Shown piece by piece: positions 34,048-43,618 of a stretch of DNA of 64,000 bases (position 1 is its first letter; each line of letters opens with the position of its first letter). The stretch is from DASWJZ01 sp963792885 (GTDB lineage: Bacteria; Pseudomonadota; Alphaproteobacteria; Rhizobiales; Afifellaceae): NCBI GenBank assembly GCA_963792885.1, contig CAWBXX010000002.1, positions 496,001-560,000 of the forward strand, given 5' to 3'. Below the pieces are notes generated by a model. It was given only the letters and a program-made list of their open reading frames with translations. It searched no databases and was not told the origin of the DNA. A program made the translations under genes and the position numbers.

Positions 34048-34797
34048 TGGGGCACCGGCTCCTCCTGGCGCTTCTTATCACCGCGTCGGCCGGGGCCGCG
34101 CGCGGCGAGAGCCTGGTCTCGACGCTCTCCGACGACGCTGTCGAGATCACCTCAAACTTCACCGGCGAGCGGATCGTCGTCTTCGGCGCCGTTCGCGGCG
34201 CGCCCGAGGGTAATCCCGGCTACGAGGTGGCGGTGGTCGGTACAGGGCCCGCCGCAGGATGTGGTAGTGCGGGAGAAGGAGCGCGTTCTCGGCATCTGGG
34301 CGAACCGCACGTCGCGCGAGTTCAACGGCGTACCCTCCTACTACGTCATGCATTTGAGCGAGAACTTCAGCGCCGCGCTCAGCCCCGCCGACCTCATCCA
34401 ATATCGGCTCGGCGTATCAAGCCTCGATTTCGTGCAGCAAACCAATCAGGAGCCCGTGGCCGGACGCTTCGCCAAGGCGTTCGTCGGCCTGAAGATGCAG
34501 AGCGGGCTTTATGCGGAGCGCAAGCGCGAGGTGCAATTCCTGGCGCCGAACGTCTTCCGCACCACCTTCTTCCTGCCGAGCGACATTCCGACCGGCGAGT
34601 ATCGCGTGAGCGTCTACCTCTTCCGCGGCGAGGCGCTGCTTGCCGGCGCGACCGAGACGCTGACCATCATGAAGGGCGGTTTCTCTGAGCGGATCGCCCG
34701 CGCGGCTCTCGATCACTCGTTGCCCTACGGCCTCGTCTGCGTCGCGCTCGCCGTCTTCACCGGCTGGCTCGCCGGTCTGATGTTTAGAAGGCCGTAG
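34044..34797 (+). CDS. TIGR02186-family membrane protein, partner of TauE; frameshifted near 34239
   Basis: Signal peptide MMGHRLLLALLITASAGAARG, then SLVSTLSDDAVEITSNFTGERIVVFGAVRG, a conserved extracytoplasmic domain. Removing one G at 34239-34240 joins it to VQGPPQDVVVREKERVLGIWANRTSREFNGVPSYYV and on to a C-terminal TM helix (LVCVALAVFTGWLAGLMF) ending FRRP. The family is habitually found next to TauE-type exporters, as here (4-bp overlap), so the two are probably one export unit. Confidence 0.82.
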
Positions 34798-34815
34798 TCC
34801 CTTCCCAACGTCTGT

Positions 34816-34849
34816 CGTCATTGCCGGGCTTGACCCGGCAATCCATTCC
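34816..34849. repeat. TGCCGGGCTTGACCCGGCA repeat unit
   Basis: Single copy of the interspersed unit GTCATTGCCGGGCTTGACCC..., a GCCGGG/CCCGGC hairpin, in the gap between the TIGR02186-family gene and pdeM. Confidence 0.75.
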
Positions 34850-34883
34850 CTAGCAGCCGCGACATCTGCAGCATGCGCCGAAC

Positions 34884-35567
34884 CTAGTCCGGGCTGAGCG
34901 CGGCGAAGGCGACCGGGAAGAGCTTGCCGTTGCCGATCAAGACAGCGCGGGAGAGCGCGCCGGAGAAGAGGCGCGAGAAGGCGCTGTCGAGCACGTTGAG
35001 CCCGCCGGTCAGCACGCCGAACGCCGGAAGCACCATGCGCGCCCCGTCCGTGGCGAAGGCACGGCAGCGCACGCTTCGTCCGCGCCCGCGGACCTTTGCC
35101 GCCGGATGGAGATGCCCGGCGATCTCGCCGGCAGCCTTGCCGTTTCGCGGCGCGTGGCGGAGCGTCAGGCCGTCGAGCGCGACTTCTTCGACCACTTCGC
35201 CCTTGATGTCGGGCGGAAGCTCCGGATCGTGGTTGCCGCTGATCCACACCCATTCGCGTCCGCGCTGCAGGTTTTGAAGCCGCGCACGGTCGGGGTCGGA
35301 GAGCCGCGCGTAGCCATCGGAATCGTGGAAGCTGTCGCCGAGCGCAACGACGCGCCGCGGGTCACGCTTCAGCATCAGCGCGGCGAGAAGGACAAGCGTG
35401 GCGCCGGTATCGTAGGGCGGCAGGAACGTTCCGCGCTTGGCGAATGCCGAGGCCTTCTCCAGGTGCAGGTCGGAGACGATGAGCGTGCGGCTGACCGGCA
35501 GGAAGAGCGCGCCGGAGGAATCGACGACGACCGGCCTGTCGTCGATCGTGGTCCGAAGCTCAGCCAT
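34884..35567 (-). CDS. pdeM: Ligase-associated DNA damage response endonuclease PdeM
   Basis: Calpha/metallophosphatase-fold nuclease or phosphodiesterase. All metal motifs are visible in order: SDLHLEK, GDSFHD, GNHDPE and GHLHPAA. The ATG at 35567 overlaps the end of the upstream helicase gene by 8 bp, which indicates coupling. The family works with the ligase-associated helicase, exonuclease and ligase. In this window the other two members lie about 10 kb away (45141-48566). Confidence 0.9.
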   Translation of the reverse strand: MAELRTTIDDRPVVVDSSGALFLPVSRTLIVSDLHLEKASAFAKRGTFLPPYDTGATLVLLAALMLKRDPRRVVALGDSFHDSDGYARLSDPDRARLQNLQRGREWVWISGNHDPELPPDIKGEVVEEVALDGLTLRHAPRNGKAAGEIAGHLHPAAKVRGRGRSVRCRAFATDGARMVLPAFGVLTGGLNVLDSAFSRLFSGALSRAVLIGNGKLFPVAFAALSPD

Positions 35568-38247
35568 GCCGCGCTGCTCTTCCCGCTGTTCGCGGCCTGG
35601 CTCGCGAGCCGACGCGACGGGCCCCGGTGCCGGGCTCGGCTCCGGTCGGTTGAAGAGTCCGGCCGCTCGCGGCATCACGCGGTGAGTTCTCCTCGCCCAT
35701 GGCTTCGCGGATGAGGGCATCGGCCGCGTCCGCCAGAATATCGGTCTGCGCCTCTCCGAAGACCGGCTCCTTGCCGATCTGCAGCATGACCGGCACGGCG
35801 AGCGGCGAGACGCGCGTGAGCCTTTGATGCATGATTCGCCCCTTCACGCGGAAGAGCATTTCGCCGAGCCGGGCGATATCGAGGAGCCCTGTTGCCGCAT
35901 CGGCACGCGTGGCCTCCAGAAGGATGTGGTCCGGCTCGTGGCTGCGGAGCACGTCGTAGACAAGGTCGGTGGAGACCGTGACCTGCCGCCCGCTCTTCTC
36001 TTCGCCCGGATGCCGCTTCTCGATCAGCCCGGCGATCAGCGCGCAGTTCCGGAAGGTCCGCTTCAAGAGGTAGGAATCCGCCATCCACGCCTCGAGGTCG
36101 TCACCGAGCATGTCTTCGTCGAAGAGCGCTTGAAGCGACGGGTTTCCGGCGGCGAAGAGCGCGCCGAGATCGCGCAGCGCCCAGACGGCGAGCGAATAGT
36201 CGGTGGCGACGAAGCCGAGTGGGCGAGCCCCGGCGCGCTCAAGCCGCCGCGTCAGGAGCATCCCGAGCGTCTGATGCGCAAGCCGCCCTTCGAACGGGAA
36301 GGCCGCCATGTAGAACTTGTCCCGGTGCGGAAAGGTCTCGACCAGAAGGTCGGAGGGGCCGGGGAGAACCGAGCGCTCCTTCTGATAGCCGAGCCACTCG
36401 CGCACCTGCTCCGGGAGCGCAGCCCAGCGCGTCGGGTCGGCGAGGATCGCGCGAACCTGTGAGGCGAGATAGGTGGTAAGCGGGAATTTTCCGCCCTCGA
36501 AGGAGGGGATCGACGCATCCTCCTTGTCGGCAGGGCTGGCGAAGGCCTCGTTCTCGCGGATGCCCTCGAAGCGGAGCACGCGGCCGGCGAAGCGGAACGT
36601 GTCGCCCTGCGTGAGCTGCTCCAGGAAATATTCCTCGATCTGCCCGAGCACACGCCCGCCGCGCACGACGCCTCCTGCTTTCGGCTTGCCGAGGCGCACG
36701 CGCAGCATCGGCTGCTCGATGATGGTTCCGACGTTCAGGCGATATTGCTGCGCGATCCTTGGATGCGTGATCCCCCAGCGGCCCCCCGTGGAATCGGAGT
36801 CAGGGCCGTCCTTCCGCCGCCGGATCTTGGCGTAGCGCTCGTAGCTTCGAAGCGCGTAGCCGCCGGTTGCGACGAAATCGACGGCGCGCTCGAATGTCTC
36901 CCACGAGAGATCGCGATAGGGCGCGGCGGCGGTGATCTCTTCGTGGAGGCCAATCGCATCGAATGGCTCGGCGACCGCCATGCCGAGGATGTGCTGGCAG
37001 AGCACGTCGAGCGTGCCGTCGCGAAGCGGCGGCGTGTCCTGGTGCCCGAGATAATTGGCGTCGAGCGCAGCGCGGCATTCGAGCACCTCGAAACGGTTGC
37101 CAGGCACAAGGATGCCCTTCGACGGCTCGTCCATGCGGTGGTTGGCGCGGCCGATCCGCTGCGCAAGACGGCTCGCACCCTTCGGTGCGCCGACATGCAC
37201 GACGAGGTCGACGTCGCCCCAGTCTATCCCGAGATCAAGGGTAGACGTGGCAACAACCGCGCGGAGCTTCCCCGCCACCATCGCCGCTTCGACCTTGCGC
37301 CTCTGGCCTCGGTCGAGCGAGCCGTGATGCAGCGCGATCGGCAGCGAGTCCTCGTTGACGCGCCAGAGCTCGGAGAAGAGCAGCTCCGCCTGCCAGCGCG
37401 TGTTGACGAAGAGGAGCGTCGTCTTGTGCGCCTTGATCTCCTCGTAAATGGCGGGGAGCGCGTAGAGCGCCGTGTGCCCCTGCCAGGGGACGCGCGCCTC
37501 TTCCGGCTCGAGAATGGAGAGGTTCGGCTGCGCGCCGCCTTCGACCACGATTTTGTCGGCGAGGTTTTTCGAGGCAGCCGGCTCTTGCGAAACGAGCCAG
37601 GCGCAAAGGTCGTCGGGCTCGGCGACGGTCGCCGAAAGCCCGATCGTCTTCAGCCCCGGCGCGAGCTTTCGAAGCCTTGCCAGGCCCAGCGAGAGCAGGT
37701 CGCCGCGCTTCGACACGACGAGCGAATGAAGCTCGTCGAAGATCACCGTCGTAAGCCGCGCGAAGAAGCGCGGCGCGTCCTTCGACGCAATCAGCAGCGC
37801 CACCTGTTCCGGCGTGGTGAGCAGGATGTCGGGCGGATCGAGCTTCTGCCGCTGCCGCTTGTAGACCGGCGTGTCGCCGGTGCGCGTCTCGAGACGGATC
37901 GGAAGTCCCATCTCGGCGACGGGCGTTTCGAGGTTGCGGTGGATGTCGACCGCAAGCGCCTTGAGCGGCGAGACATAGAGCGTATGCGGCCCGACGACGG
38001 GCATTCCCGGTCGCGCGCGCTTCGGCGCGGCATTGATGCGCGAAAGGTCGACAAGGCTTGGCAGGAATCCGGCGAGCGTCTTCCCCGCGCCGGTCGGCGC
38101 GATGAGGAGCACCGATCGTCCCGCTTCCACCTTCTTGAGAAGCGCGATCTGATGCGCCCGCGGCGCCCAGCCGCGCCTCGCGAACCAGGCTGCAAACGCG
38201 GATGGGAGCGGCTCAGTCGGCGCGGGAAATCGGGCGGGCGCGGTCAC
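35560..38247 (-). CDS. Ligase-associated DNA damage response DExH-box helicase (Lhr-like, 895 aa)
   Basis: Superfamily 2 helicase. Walker A is APTGAGKT (residues 50-57) and motif II is DELH, followed by SATV (motif III) and QRIGRANHR (motif VI). Behind the RecA core are the winged-helix and Lhr-type C-terminal domains. The C-terminus overlaps pdeM. The Arg/Pro-rich last 40 residues look poorly conserved. In many bacteria this gene is joined with pdeM, the exonuclease and the ligase; here only the first two are linked. Confidence 0.92.
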   Translation of the reverse strand: MTAPARFPAPTEPLPSAFAAWFARRGWAPRAHQIALLKKVEAGRSVLLIAPTGAGKTLAGFLPSLVDLSRINAAPKRARPGMPVVGPHTLYVSPLKALAVDIHRNLETPVAEMGLPIRLETRTGDTPVYKRQRQKLDPPDILLTTPEQVALLIASKDAPRFFARLTTVIFDELHSLVVSKRGDLLSLGLARLRKLAPGLKTIGLSATVAEPDDLCAWLVSQEPAASKNLADKIVVEGGAQPNLSILEPEEARVPWQGHTALYALPAIYEEIKAHKTTLLFVNTRWQAELLFSELWRVNEDSLPIALHHGSLDRGQRRKVEAAMVAGKLRAVVATSTLDLGIDWGDVDLVVHVGAPKGASRLAQRIGRANHRMDEPSKGILVPGNRFEVLECRAALDANYLGHQDTPPLRDGTLDVLCQHILGMAVAEPFDAIGLHEEITAAAPYRDLSWETFERAVDFVATGGYALRSYERYAKIRRRKDGPDSDSTGGRWGITHPRIAQQYRLNVGTIIEQPMLRVRLGKPKAGGVVRGGRVLGQIEEYFLEQLTQGDTFRFAGRVLRFEGIRENEAFASPADKEDASIPSFEGGKFPLTTYLASQVRAILADPTRWAALPEQVREWLGYQKERSVLPGPSDLLVETFPHRDKFYMAAFPFEGRLAHQTLGMLLTRRLERAGARPLGFVATDYSLAVWALRDLGALFAAGNPSLQALFDEDMLGDDLEAWMADSYLLKRTFRNCALIAGLIEKRHPGEEKSGRQVTVSTDLVYDVLRSHEPDHILLEATRADAATGLLDIARLGEMLFRVKGRIMHQRLTRVSPLAVPVMLQIGKEPVFGEAQTDILADAADALIREAMGEENSPRDAASGRTLQPTGAEPGTGARRVGSRARPRTAGRAARHG

Positions 38248-38317
38248 GGAACAAAGCTAGAACCCGTTCCGGCTGATGTCGAGTCGGCTGCCTTAGGCAG
38301 CCTTGTTTCTTGCGTGG

Positions 38318-38734
38318 CTACCTGCGTCCCCAGACTTCCACCGTGGCGCGGCCTCTCGAGTTCGGCGCCGAGCGGTAGTCGAGCCGGACGAAGCTGATCG
38401 AACGGGAACCACCGGGGAGATTGATCGCGCGCGTCTGGCTGCCAGCCGGGATGAAGGACCGTACCGGAAAATTCACCGTCTGCCTGTTCGAGAACGTCAC
38501 CGTCAGCGCATTCATGTAGACGCCGTTTCCCTTCACGCGCAGCTGAATCTGTCTGAACGTTCCGCGCAGGAAGGTCACCGGCACGATGTCGGTGTCGTTT
38601 ACGAGAAGAACGGTCCGCGTCCCAAGGCGCTCCCATGTGGCCGCCCAAGCAGCTGCGGGATTGAGAAGCCCGAGCGCTGACAAGGCGAGGGCGCCCTTAA
38701 GGAACGACCGTCGCGCATGATTCTCAAATTCCAT
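38318..38734 (-). CDS. Tat-exported protein of unknown function (138 aa)
   Basis: Tat signal MEFENHARRSFLKGALALSA, with the RRSFLKG box and cleavage probably after AAAWA. The mature part is about 110 residues, beta-rich (VLLVNDTDIVPVTFLRGTFRQIQLRVKGNGVYM...RSISFVRLDYRSA). A strong ribosome site (GGGAGGAGATC) precedes the ATG. I recognise the general pattern of short exported beta proteins but not a functional family. Confidence 0.75.
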   Translation of the reverse strand: MEFENHARRSFLKGALALSALGLLNPAAAWAATWERLGTRTVLLVNDTDIVPVTFLRGTFRQIQLRVKGNGVYMNALTVTFSNRQTVNFPVRSFIPAGSQTRAINLPGGSRSISFVRLDYRSAPNSRGRATVEVWGRR

Positions 38735-38850
38735 GATCTCCTCCCGGTGTCGGCGGAGCGGGCCTGGCCCGCGGCGGCGCATCATACTCATTCGCGCCGG
38801 GGTGGTAAGCGGAATCGGCGCGGCGGAAGCGCGCGGTGGCGCCCCGATCG

Positions 38851-39978
38851 TCAGTAGACGACGACGCTGCGGATCGACTCGCCCTTGTGCATCAAGTCGA
38901 AGCCCTTGTTTATCTCGTCGAGCTTCAGCGAATGCGTGATCATCGGGTCGATGGCGATCTTCTTCTCCATGTACCAGTCGACGATTCTGGGCACGTCGGT
39001 GCGGCCCCTTGCCCCGCCGAACGCCGTCCCTTTCCAAACACGTCCGGTGACAAGCTGGAACGGGCGCGTGGAAATCTCCGCGCCCGCCGGCGCGACGCCG
39101 ATGATGACGCAGACGCCCCAGCCGCGATGCGCCAATTCGAGCGCCTGCCGCATCACCGTCGTGTTGCCGGTGCAGTCGAAGGTGTAGTCGGCGCCGCCGA
39201 TCTGGTCGGCGCCCTTCTTCGTCATGTTGACGAGGTAAGGCACGAGATCGCCGCCGACGTCTTTCGGATTGACGAAATGCGTCATGCCGAAGCGCTCGCC
39301 CCATTCCTTCTTCGAATTGTTGAGGTCGACGCCGATGATCATGTCGGCGCCGGCGAGCCGAAGTCCCTGCACGACGTTCAAGCCGATGCCGCCGAGCCCG
39401 AAGACGATCGCCTTCGCGCCTTCCTCCACCTTCGCCGTGTTGATGACCGCGCCGATGCCCGTCGTCACGCCGCAGCCGACATAGCAGACCTTGTCGAACG
39501 GCGCGTCCTCGCGGATCTTCGCGACCGCGATCTCCGGCAGCACGGAAAAATTCGCGAAGGTCGAGCAGCCCATGTAGTGGAAGAGCTTCTTGCCGCCGAT
39601 CGAGAAGCGCGAGGTGCCGTCCGGCATCACGCCTTGCCCCTGCGTAGAGCGGATCGCGGTGCAGAGATTGGTCTTGCGCGACAGGCACGAAGGGCATTCG
39701 CGGCATTCCGGCGTGTAGAGCGGGATGACGTGGTCGCCCTTTTTGACGCTCGTCACGCCCGGCCCGACGTCGACGACGATGCCGGCGCCCTCATGCCCGA
39801 GGATCGAGGGGAAGAGCCCTTCCGGGTCGCCGCCCGAAAGCGTGAACTCGTCGGTATGGCAGATGCCGGTCGCCTTGATCTCGACGAGAACTTCGCCGGC
39901 CTTCGGGCCTTCGAGCTGAACGGTCGTGACTTCGAGCGGCTTCCCGGCCTCGAATGCGATCGCCGCGCGCACGTCCAT
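38851..39978 (-). CDS. frmA: S-(hydroxymethyl)glutathione dehydrogenase / class III alcohol dehydrogenase
   Basis: Zinc-dependent formaldehyde-detoxifying enzyme (375 aa). Catalytic zinc ligands are in GICHTDEFTLSGGDPEG and LGHEGAG; the structural zinc Cys cluster is ECRECPSCLSRKTNLC. The NAD-binding GLGGIGLNVVQG is intact. MDVRAAIAFEAGKPLEV at 39978 is the standard start; the open frame runs 59 codons further upstream through an intergenic repeat. No S-formylglutathione hydrolase is adjacent. Confidence 0.94.
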   Translation of the reverse strand: MDVRAAIAFEAGKPLEVTTVQLEGPKAGEVLVEIKATGICHTDEFTLSGGDPEGLFPSILGHEGAGIVVDVGPGVTSVKKGDHVIPLYTPECRECPSCLSRKTNLCTAIRSTQGQGVMPDGTSRFSIGGKKLFHYMGCSTFANFSVLPEIAVAKIREDAPFDKVCYVGCGVTTGIGAVINTAKVEEGAKAIVFGLGGIGLNVVQGLRLAGADMIIGVDLNNSKKEWGERFGMTHFVNPKDVGGDLVPYLVNMTKKGADQIGGADYTFDCTGNTTVMRQALELAHRGWGVCVIIGVAPAGAEISTRPFQLVTGRVWKGTAFGGARGRTDVPRIVDWYMEKKIAIDPMITHSLKLDEINKGFDLMHKGESIRSVVVY

Positions 39979-40074
39979 GGTCTTCGTCTCCTCGCTATCC
40001 TTCAATCGCGATGGGCGTCGCGCTCGACTGAGGCAGTCATACCGGGACGGCCGCAGCAGACAACGCTTTCCTGT

Positions 40075-40113
40075 CGTCATCGCCGGATTTGCCGCGTCAA
40101 GCCCGGCAATGAC
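40075..40113. repeat. TGCCGGG-family repeat, diverged copy
   Basis: GTCATCGCCGGATTTGCCGCGTCAAGCCCGGCAATGAC between frmA and the LysE-family gene. It is diverged in the middle but keeps the outer GTCAT..ATGAC arms. The rest of the 264-bp gap shows no gene. Confidence 0.65.
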
Positions 40114-40242
40114 GCGGGACCCACGCGCACGGCGTGCTGGAGAGCCACGCGCCACATCCAGATACGAAGTGCTTCAAGGGGCGGCCGGGCTGCGCTTCGC
40201 GCATGCGGGATGACAATCGAGGCTGCGGGAGCAGGGGCGGAT

Positions 40243-40869
40243 TCAGCTTACCCGAATGCGCACCGACACCGCCGCGACGCCGGCCCCAATCAGACACGAG
40301 CCGCCGATGCGGTTCACGGCACGGATCGCGCGTGGGCTCTTCATGAAGCCGCGTGCCCGCGAGGCGACGAGCGCGTAGCCGAGCGCGTTGACGAAGGCGA
40401 GCGTCAGGAACGTCGCTTCGAGCACCGCCATCTGCGCAAAGAAGTCCGCATGCGGGTTCAGGAACTGCGGCACGAAAGCTACGAAGAAGGTGATGCCCTT
40501 CGGGTTGAGCGCGGTGACGAGCCAGGCGTGGCCGAGCATTCGCGCCGCCGACGCGCCGCTGCGCTTGGGCTCCGCGGCGAGCGTGCCGCCCGCGCGCCAG
40601 AGTTTGATGCCGAGCCACACGAGATAGGCCGCGCCGACCCATTTCAGCGCCGTGAACACGGTCGCCGACGCCGCAAGCAGCGCTCCGACGCCGAGGAGCG
40701 ACAGCGTCATTGCGGTGAAGTCGCCGAGCGCCACGCCGATCGCCATCGGCAGCGCCGTCCGCCAGCCCTGGCCGAGCGCGTAGGAGACGACGAGAAGCAC
40801 CGTCGGCCCCGGTATGAGGAGGAGGACCATGGTGGCGGCCGTGAAGGCGAGCCAGATTTGGAAAGCCAT
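40243..40869 (-). CDS. LysE/RhtB-family amino-acid exporter (208 aa)
   Basis: Six-helix translocator of the LysE superfamily. The N-terminal signature FTAATMVLLLIPGPTVLLVVSYALGQG and the middle segment GAAYLVWLGIKLWRAGG are typical, as is NPKGITFFVAFVPQFL. The start MAFQIWLA at 40869 is preferred to an upstream ATG. Substrate (lysine, arginine, homoserine or another) cannot be predicted. Confidence 0.87.
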   Translation of the reverse strand: MAFQIWLAFTAATMVLLLIPGPTVLLVVSYALGQGWRTALPMAIGVALGDFTAMTLSLLGVGALLAASATVFTALKWVGAAYLVWLGIKLWRAGGTLAAEPKRSGASAARMLGHAWLVTALNPKGITFFVAFVPQFLNPHADFFAQMAVLEATFLTLAFVNALGYALVASRARGFMKSPRAIRAVNRIGGSCLIGAGVAAVSVRIRVS

Positions 40870-41037
40870 GTCGGCGCTCCGCAAGAAAAGCGGAGCGAGC
40901 CAGCCATAGCCGCCGCGAAATGTCGAGCCCGCATCGTCGCGCGAACGGCCGCGGAAATCCGCCCGATTTGAGCCTCGGCGCGCAATGTGCCAAAACCCAG
41001 CCGCACACCAAAATCAGGCAGACAAGGAGGCAGGCGA

Positions 41038-41849
41038 GTGCTGCATTTGCCGCGCGATCCGTCATTTTCGATGAGACACCGCTATCACATCAAGTTCCCG
41101 CCGGCGGACAGCCAGGCGCTCGGCCAGAACGAGGTCTTTTTCTATCTTCAGGAGGACGGCGGGGAGGCGCGCTTCCGTTTCCACGACTACGACGCGATCT
41201 ACAGCCGCCCGGCCTCTACGAGCAGATTTTCTATGACCGGCTGAAATGCTCCTCGCCGACGAAGGTCGGCGAGATCCTGAAGAAGGCGATGGACGCCAAC
41301 GGCTGGGAGCTGACGGAATCGCGCGTGCTCGATCTCGGCGCCGGCAACGGCATCATGGGCGAGGTGTTGAAGAAGCACGGCGTGGCGCGGCTGATCGGCG
41401 TCGACATCATCGAGGAGGCGAAGGAAGCGGTTAACCGCGACCGCCCCGATCTCTATGACGAATATTATGTCGCCGACTTCACCAACCTCGACGAGGAGCT
41501 TCAGGAGGAGCTGAGGGAGTGGCAGATCGACGTGCTGACCTGCGTGGCGGCGCTCGGCTTCGACGACATTCCGGCGCCCGCCTTCCTCGAGGCGTTGCGC
41601 CTCGTCAGGAACGACGGCTGGGTCGCCTTCAACATCAAGGAGAGCTTCCTCGACAAGTCCGACAATTCGGGCTTTTCCGCCTTCATCCGCGAGCTGATCT
41701 TCTCCGAATACATCGACATCCATCACCTGGAGCGCTACCGGCACCGGCTGTCGATGGAGGGCCTGCCGCTCTACTACTTCGCGCTCGTGGCGCGGAAGGT
41801 CGCCGATATCCCGGCCGATTTCCTTCAGCGCATCGGCGTCGAGGCCTGA
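41038..41849 (+). CDS. Class I SAM-dependent methyltransferase, frameshifted near 41207-41212
   Basis: The GTG at 41038 has AAGGAGG 7 nt upstream and begins MLHLPRDPSFSMRHRYHIKFPPADSQALGQNEVFFYLQEDGG. A one-base deletion in CCCGGCCTC then shifts the frame. The body continues GLYEQIFYDRLKCSSPTKVGE with the SAM-binding motif VLDLGAGNGIMGEVL and acidic IGVDIIEEAKEAV. Restored length is about 270 aa. The N-terminal segment is like that of rhizobial methyltransferases of unknown target. Whether it acts on a small molecule, lipid or protein is not known. Confidence 0.82.
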
Positions 41850-41926
41850 ATCGTCGCTAATCCATTCGAATAATTGAATTTGTTGCGGATCAAGGCCCGC
41901 CCGATCGGTTCGATCAGGGTTCCCGC

Positions 41927-42115
41927 ATGACCCCGTTCTTGTTCCGCTGCCCGGCAACCGGGCTGATGGTTCAGGCAATGCACGCCGACGAAGACCTGGC
42001 GGATCGCCTCGATCCGCCGGGCGAGGATTATTTCGGCATAGAATGCCTGTCGTGCGGCGACGTGCATTTGATCAACCCGCGGACCGGCAAGGTGCTGGGC
42101 CACGCTGACGAATAG
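41927..42115 (+). CDS. Small conserved protein with CPATG and CLSCG motifs (62 aa)
   Basis: MTPFLFRCPATGLMVQAMHADE...GIECLSCGDVHLINPRTGKVLG. The Cys positions (CPATG and CLSCG) suggest a small zinc ribbon of three Cys plus a His or more. The pattern is recognisable from Hyphomicrobiales as a hypothetical protein. There is no other information on function. Confidence 0.7.
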   Translation: MTPFLFRCPATGLMVQAMHADEDLADRLDPPGEDYFGIECLSCGDVHLINPRTGKVLGHADE

Positions 42116-42144
42116 CGCCCGGCGCGCGCGTTCCCCCTCGTCTG

Positions 42145-42168
42145 GTCTCTCCCTGCAAAGGGGAGAGG
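42145..42168. repeat. Short CTCTCCC/GGGAGAG repeat
   Basis: GGTCTCTCCC-TGCAAA-GGGGAGAGG hairpin in the convergent gap before the 42175 gene stop. It may double as a bidirectional terminator. Confidence 0.5.
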
Positions 42169-42174
42169 ACGCTC

Positions 42175-42564
42175 TCAACCTTCCGCCTCTTCGTTCACGA
42201 TTGTTGCAATCTTCCACGCGCCCTCGTAGTGGATGAGCAGGTACTGGCACGAGAATTCGTTGAGCATCTCGCCGCTGTCGTCGTGCTGCCGCCATATGAC
42301 GGAGGCGAAGGCGCTCGGGCCTGAGACGCGCACCTCCTTCACCTCCGGCTCGGTCGTGACGATTCCCGCCTCGTCGAAGACGTCGATCAGCGCGTCGACG
42401 TTTTCTTGAAGCTCCTCCGCATCCTCGAAGACATGGCCGAAGCCGAATTGCCAGATCGTTGCCGGCCAGGCGAAGAGCGCCGTCACCGCTTCCGCATCGG
42501 CGTCGTCGAAGCCGGAAGCGTAAGCGGAGAAGAGATCGCGGATGTCGGATTCGGCGGCGCTCAC
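42175..42564 (-). CDS. SnoaL/NTF2-like protein (129 aa)
   Basis: Small alpha+beta cone of the NTF2-like superfamily. It has an N-terminal helix (SAAESDIRDLFSAYASGFDDADAEAVTALFAWPATIW), a middle helix and a C-terminal beta region ending YLLIHYEGAWKIATIVN. Such proteins are often small-molecule isomerases or ligand-binding scaffolds. No catalytic Asp/His pair can be assigned. Confidence 0.78.
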   Translation of the reverse strand: MSAAESDIRDLFSAYASGFDDADAEAVTALFAWPATIWQFGFGHVFEDAEELQENVDALIDVFDEAGIVTTEPEVKEVRVSGPSAFASVIWRQHDDSGEMLNEFSCQYLLIHYEGAWKIATIVNEEAEG

Positions 42565-42853
42565 GCGTCACTCCTTGAAGGGGATCGGTGCTGAAATCCG
42601 TAACGCGATTAACGACGTAAGGGCGCGGCTAGGCCCCCGCTTCCTCGGTCGAGATGGACCGCATTAAGGCAAGGAGCCTTGCATAAACCACATTTGTTCC
42701 CGATATAAGGGCATCGAACTTTGGCCAGACAACTGGGCCTATTTGCCTCGGCGCTGCCAGGCGCACGTTCAGCCTCTCTCCAAAACTCGATGAGCGAACG
42801 GTTGCGAATTTTGCGCCGTACGCACGTGCAATCGTCAGTGAAAGGCCGGTTCC

Positions 42854-43063
42854 ATGCAAACGGGCACCGTGAAGTTTTACAACGTCAACAAAGGTTTCGG
42901 CTTCATCCAGCCGGACGACGGCGGCAAGGACGTGTTCGTCCACGCCTCCGCGCTTGAGAAGGCCGGCATGCGCAGCCTTGTCGAAGGTCAGAAGATCGCC
43001 TTCGAGGTGCAGGCCGACGGCCGCAGCGGCAAGATGGCCGCGGCGAACCTTCAGCAGCCGTAA
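42854..43063 (+). CDS. Cold-shock protein, CspA family (69 aa)
   Basis: Single OB-fold RNA/DNA chaperone. RNP1 (NKGFGFIQPD) and RNP2 (DVFVHASAL) are intact and MQTGTVKFYNVNKGFGF is the standard start. The 289-bp upstream gap (42565-42853) shows no gene; part of it may be a regulatory leader. rpsU follows after about 80 bp, a common pairing. Confidence 0.94.
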   Translation: MQTGTVKFYNVNKGFGFIQPDDGGKDVFVHASALEKAGMRSLVEGQKIAFEVQADGRSGKMAAANLQQP

Positions 43064-43144
43064 ACCTTATGCGGAGAGCGCCGCCCGGCGCTCTCTTATG
43101 CGCGCCCCTAGCGCTCAGTCCCACAGTTTCAGAATTCGAGGAGA

Positions 43145-43409
43145 ATGCCTTTGATCGTCGTCGTGCGCGATAACAATGTCGACCAGGCGCTGAAGGCGCT
43201 GAAGAAGAAATTGCAGCGCGAGGGCGTCTTTCGCGAGATGAAGCTGCGGAGAGCCTACGAGAAGCCCTCCGAGAAGAAGGGCGCGCGAGAAGAGCGAGGC
43301 GATCCGGCGCTCGCGCAAGCTCGCGCGCAAGCTGGCGCAGCGCGAAGGGCTTCTCCCGATGCCGAAGCGCAAGAAGCCGACGGGGCCCGGCATGAGGCGG
43401 AGCGGCTGA
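43145..43409 (+). CDS. rpsU: 30S ribosomal protein S21, frameshifted near 43279-43281
   Basis: MPLIVVVRDNNVDQALKALKKKLQREGVFREMKLRRAYEKPSEKK is the exact family N-terminus. One extra G in the GGG at 43279-43281 then throws the frame. Removing it restores AREKSEAIRRSRKLARKLAQREGLL and a normal basic C-terminus to the stop at 43407-43409. AGGAG precedes the ATG. rpsU is normally intact in a living cell, so this is probably a sequence error. Confidence 0.9.
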
Positions 43410-43420
43410 TGGAGGACGCC

Positions 43421-43618
43421 ATGCACAAGTTCAAGGTCGGTCAGAAGGTGCTGTTCTCGGCTGCGAACATCGAGCGTGGCGCCGCCGGCTACTACAAGAT
43501 CGTCGCGCATCTTCCCGAGGAGAACGGCGACCAGCAATACCGCATCCAGAGCGCCGACGGCCCGCGCGAGCGCGTGGCCAAGGAAAGCCAGCTTTCGGCG
43601 ACCGAGGCGCTCGGATGA
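43421..43618 (+). CDS. Small conserved alphaproteobacterial protein (65 aa)
   Basis: MHKFKVGQKVLFSAANIERGAAGYYKIVAHLPEENGDQQYRIQSADGPRERVAKESQLS. The GGAGGA at 43412-43417 precedes the ATG at 43421. It follows rpsU directly and has a short basic beta-rich pattern, possibly an SH3-like fold. No function is known. Confidence 0.75.
   Translation: MHKFKVGQKVLFSAANIERGAAGYYKIVAHLPEENGDQQYRIQSADGPRERVAKESQLSATEALG

Noticed and set aside
38318..40155. Long minus-strand frame of 462 codons running through frmA into the Tat-exported gene
   Set aside because: Only the last 138 codons form a real gene, which starts at its own ATG (38734) with a strong ribosome site. The rest is the wrong frame of frmA.
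41880..41893. TTGTTGCGGATCAA, resembling an FNR/FixK box, before the 62-aa gene
   Set aside because: The left half-site is TTGTT rather than TTGAT, and there is no reason to expect oxygen control of the small gene. The match is within chance for this pattern.
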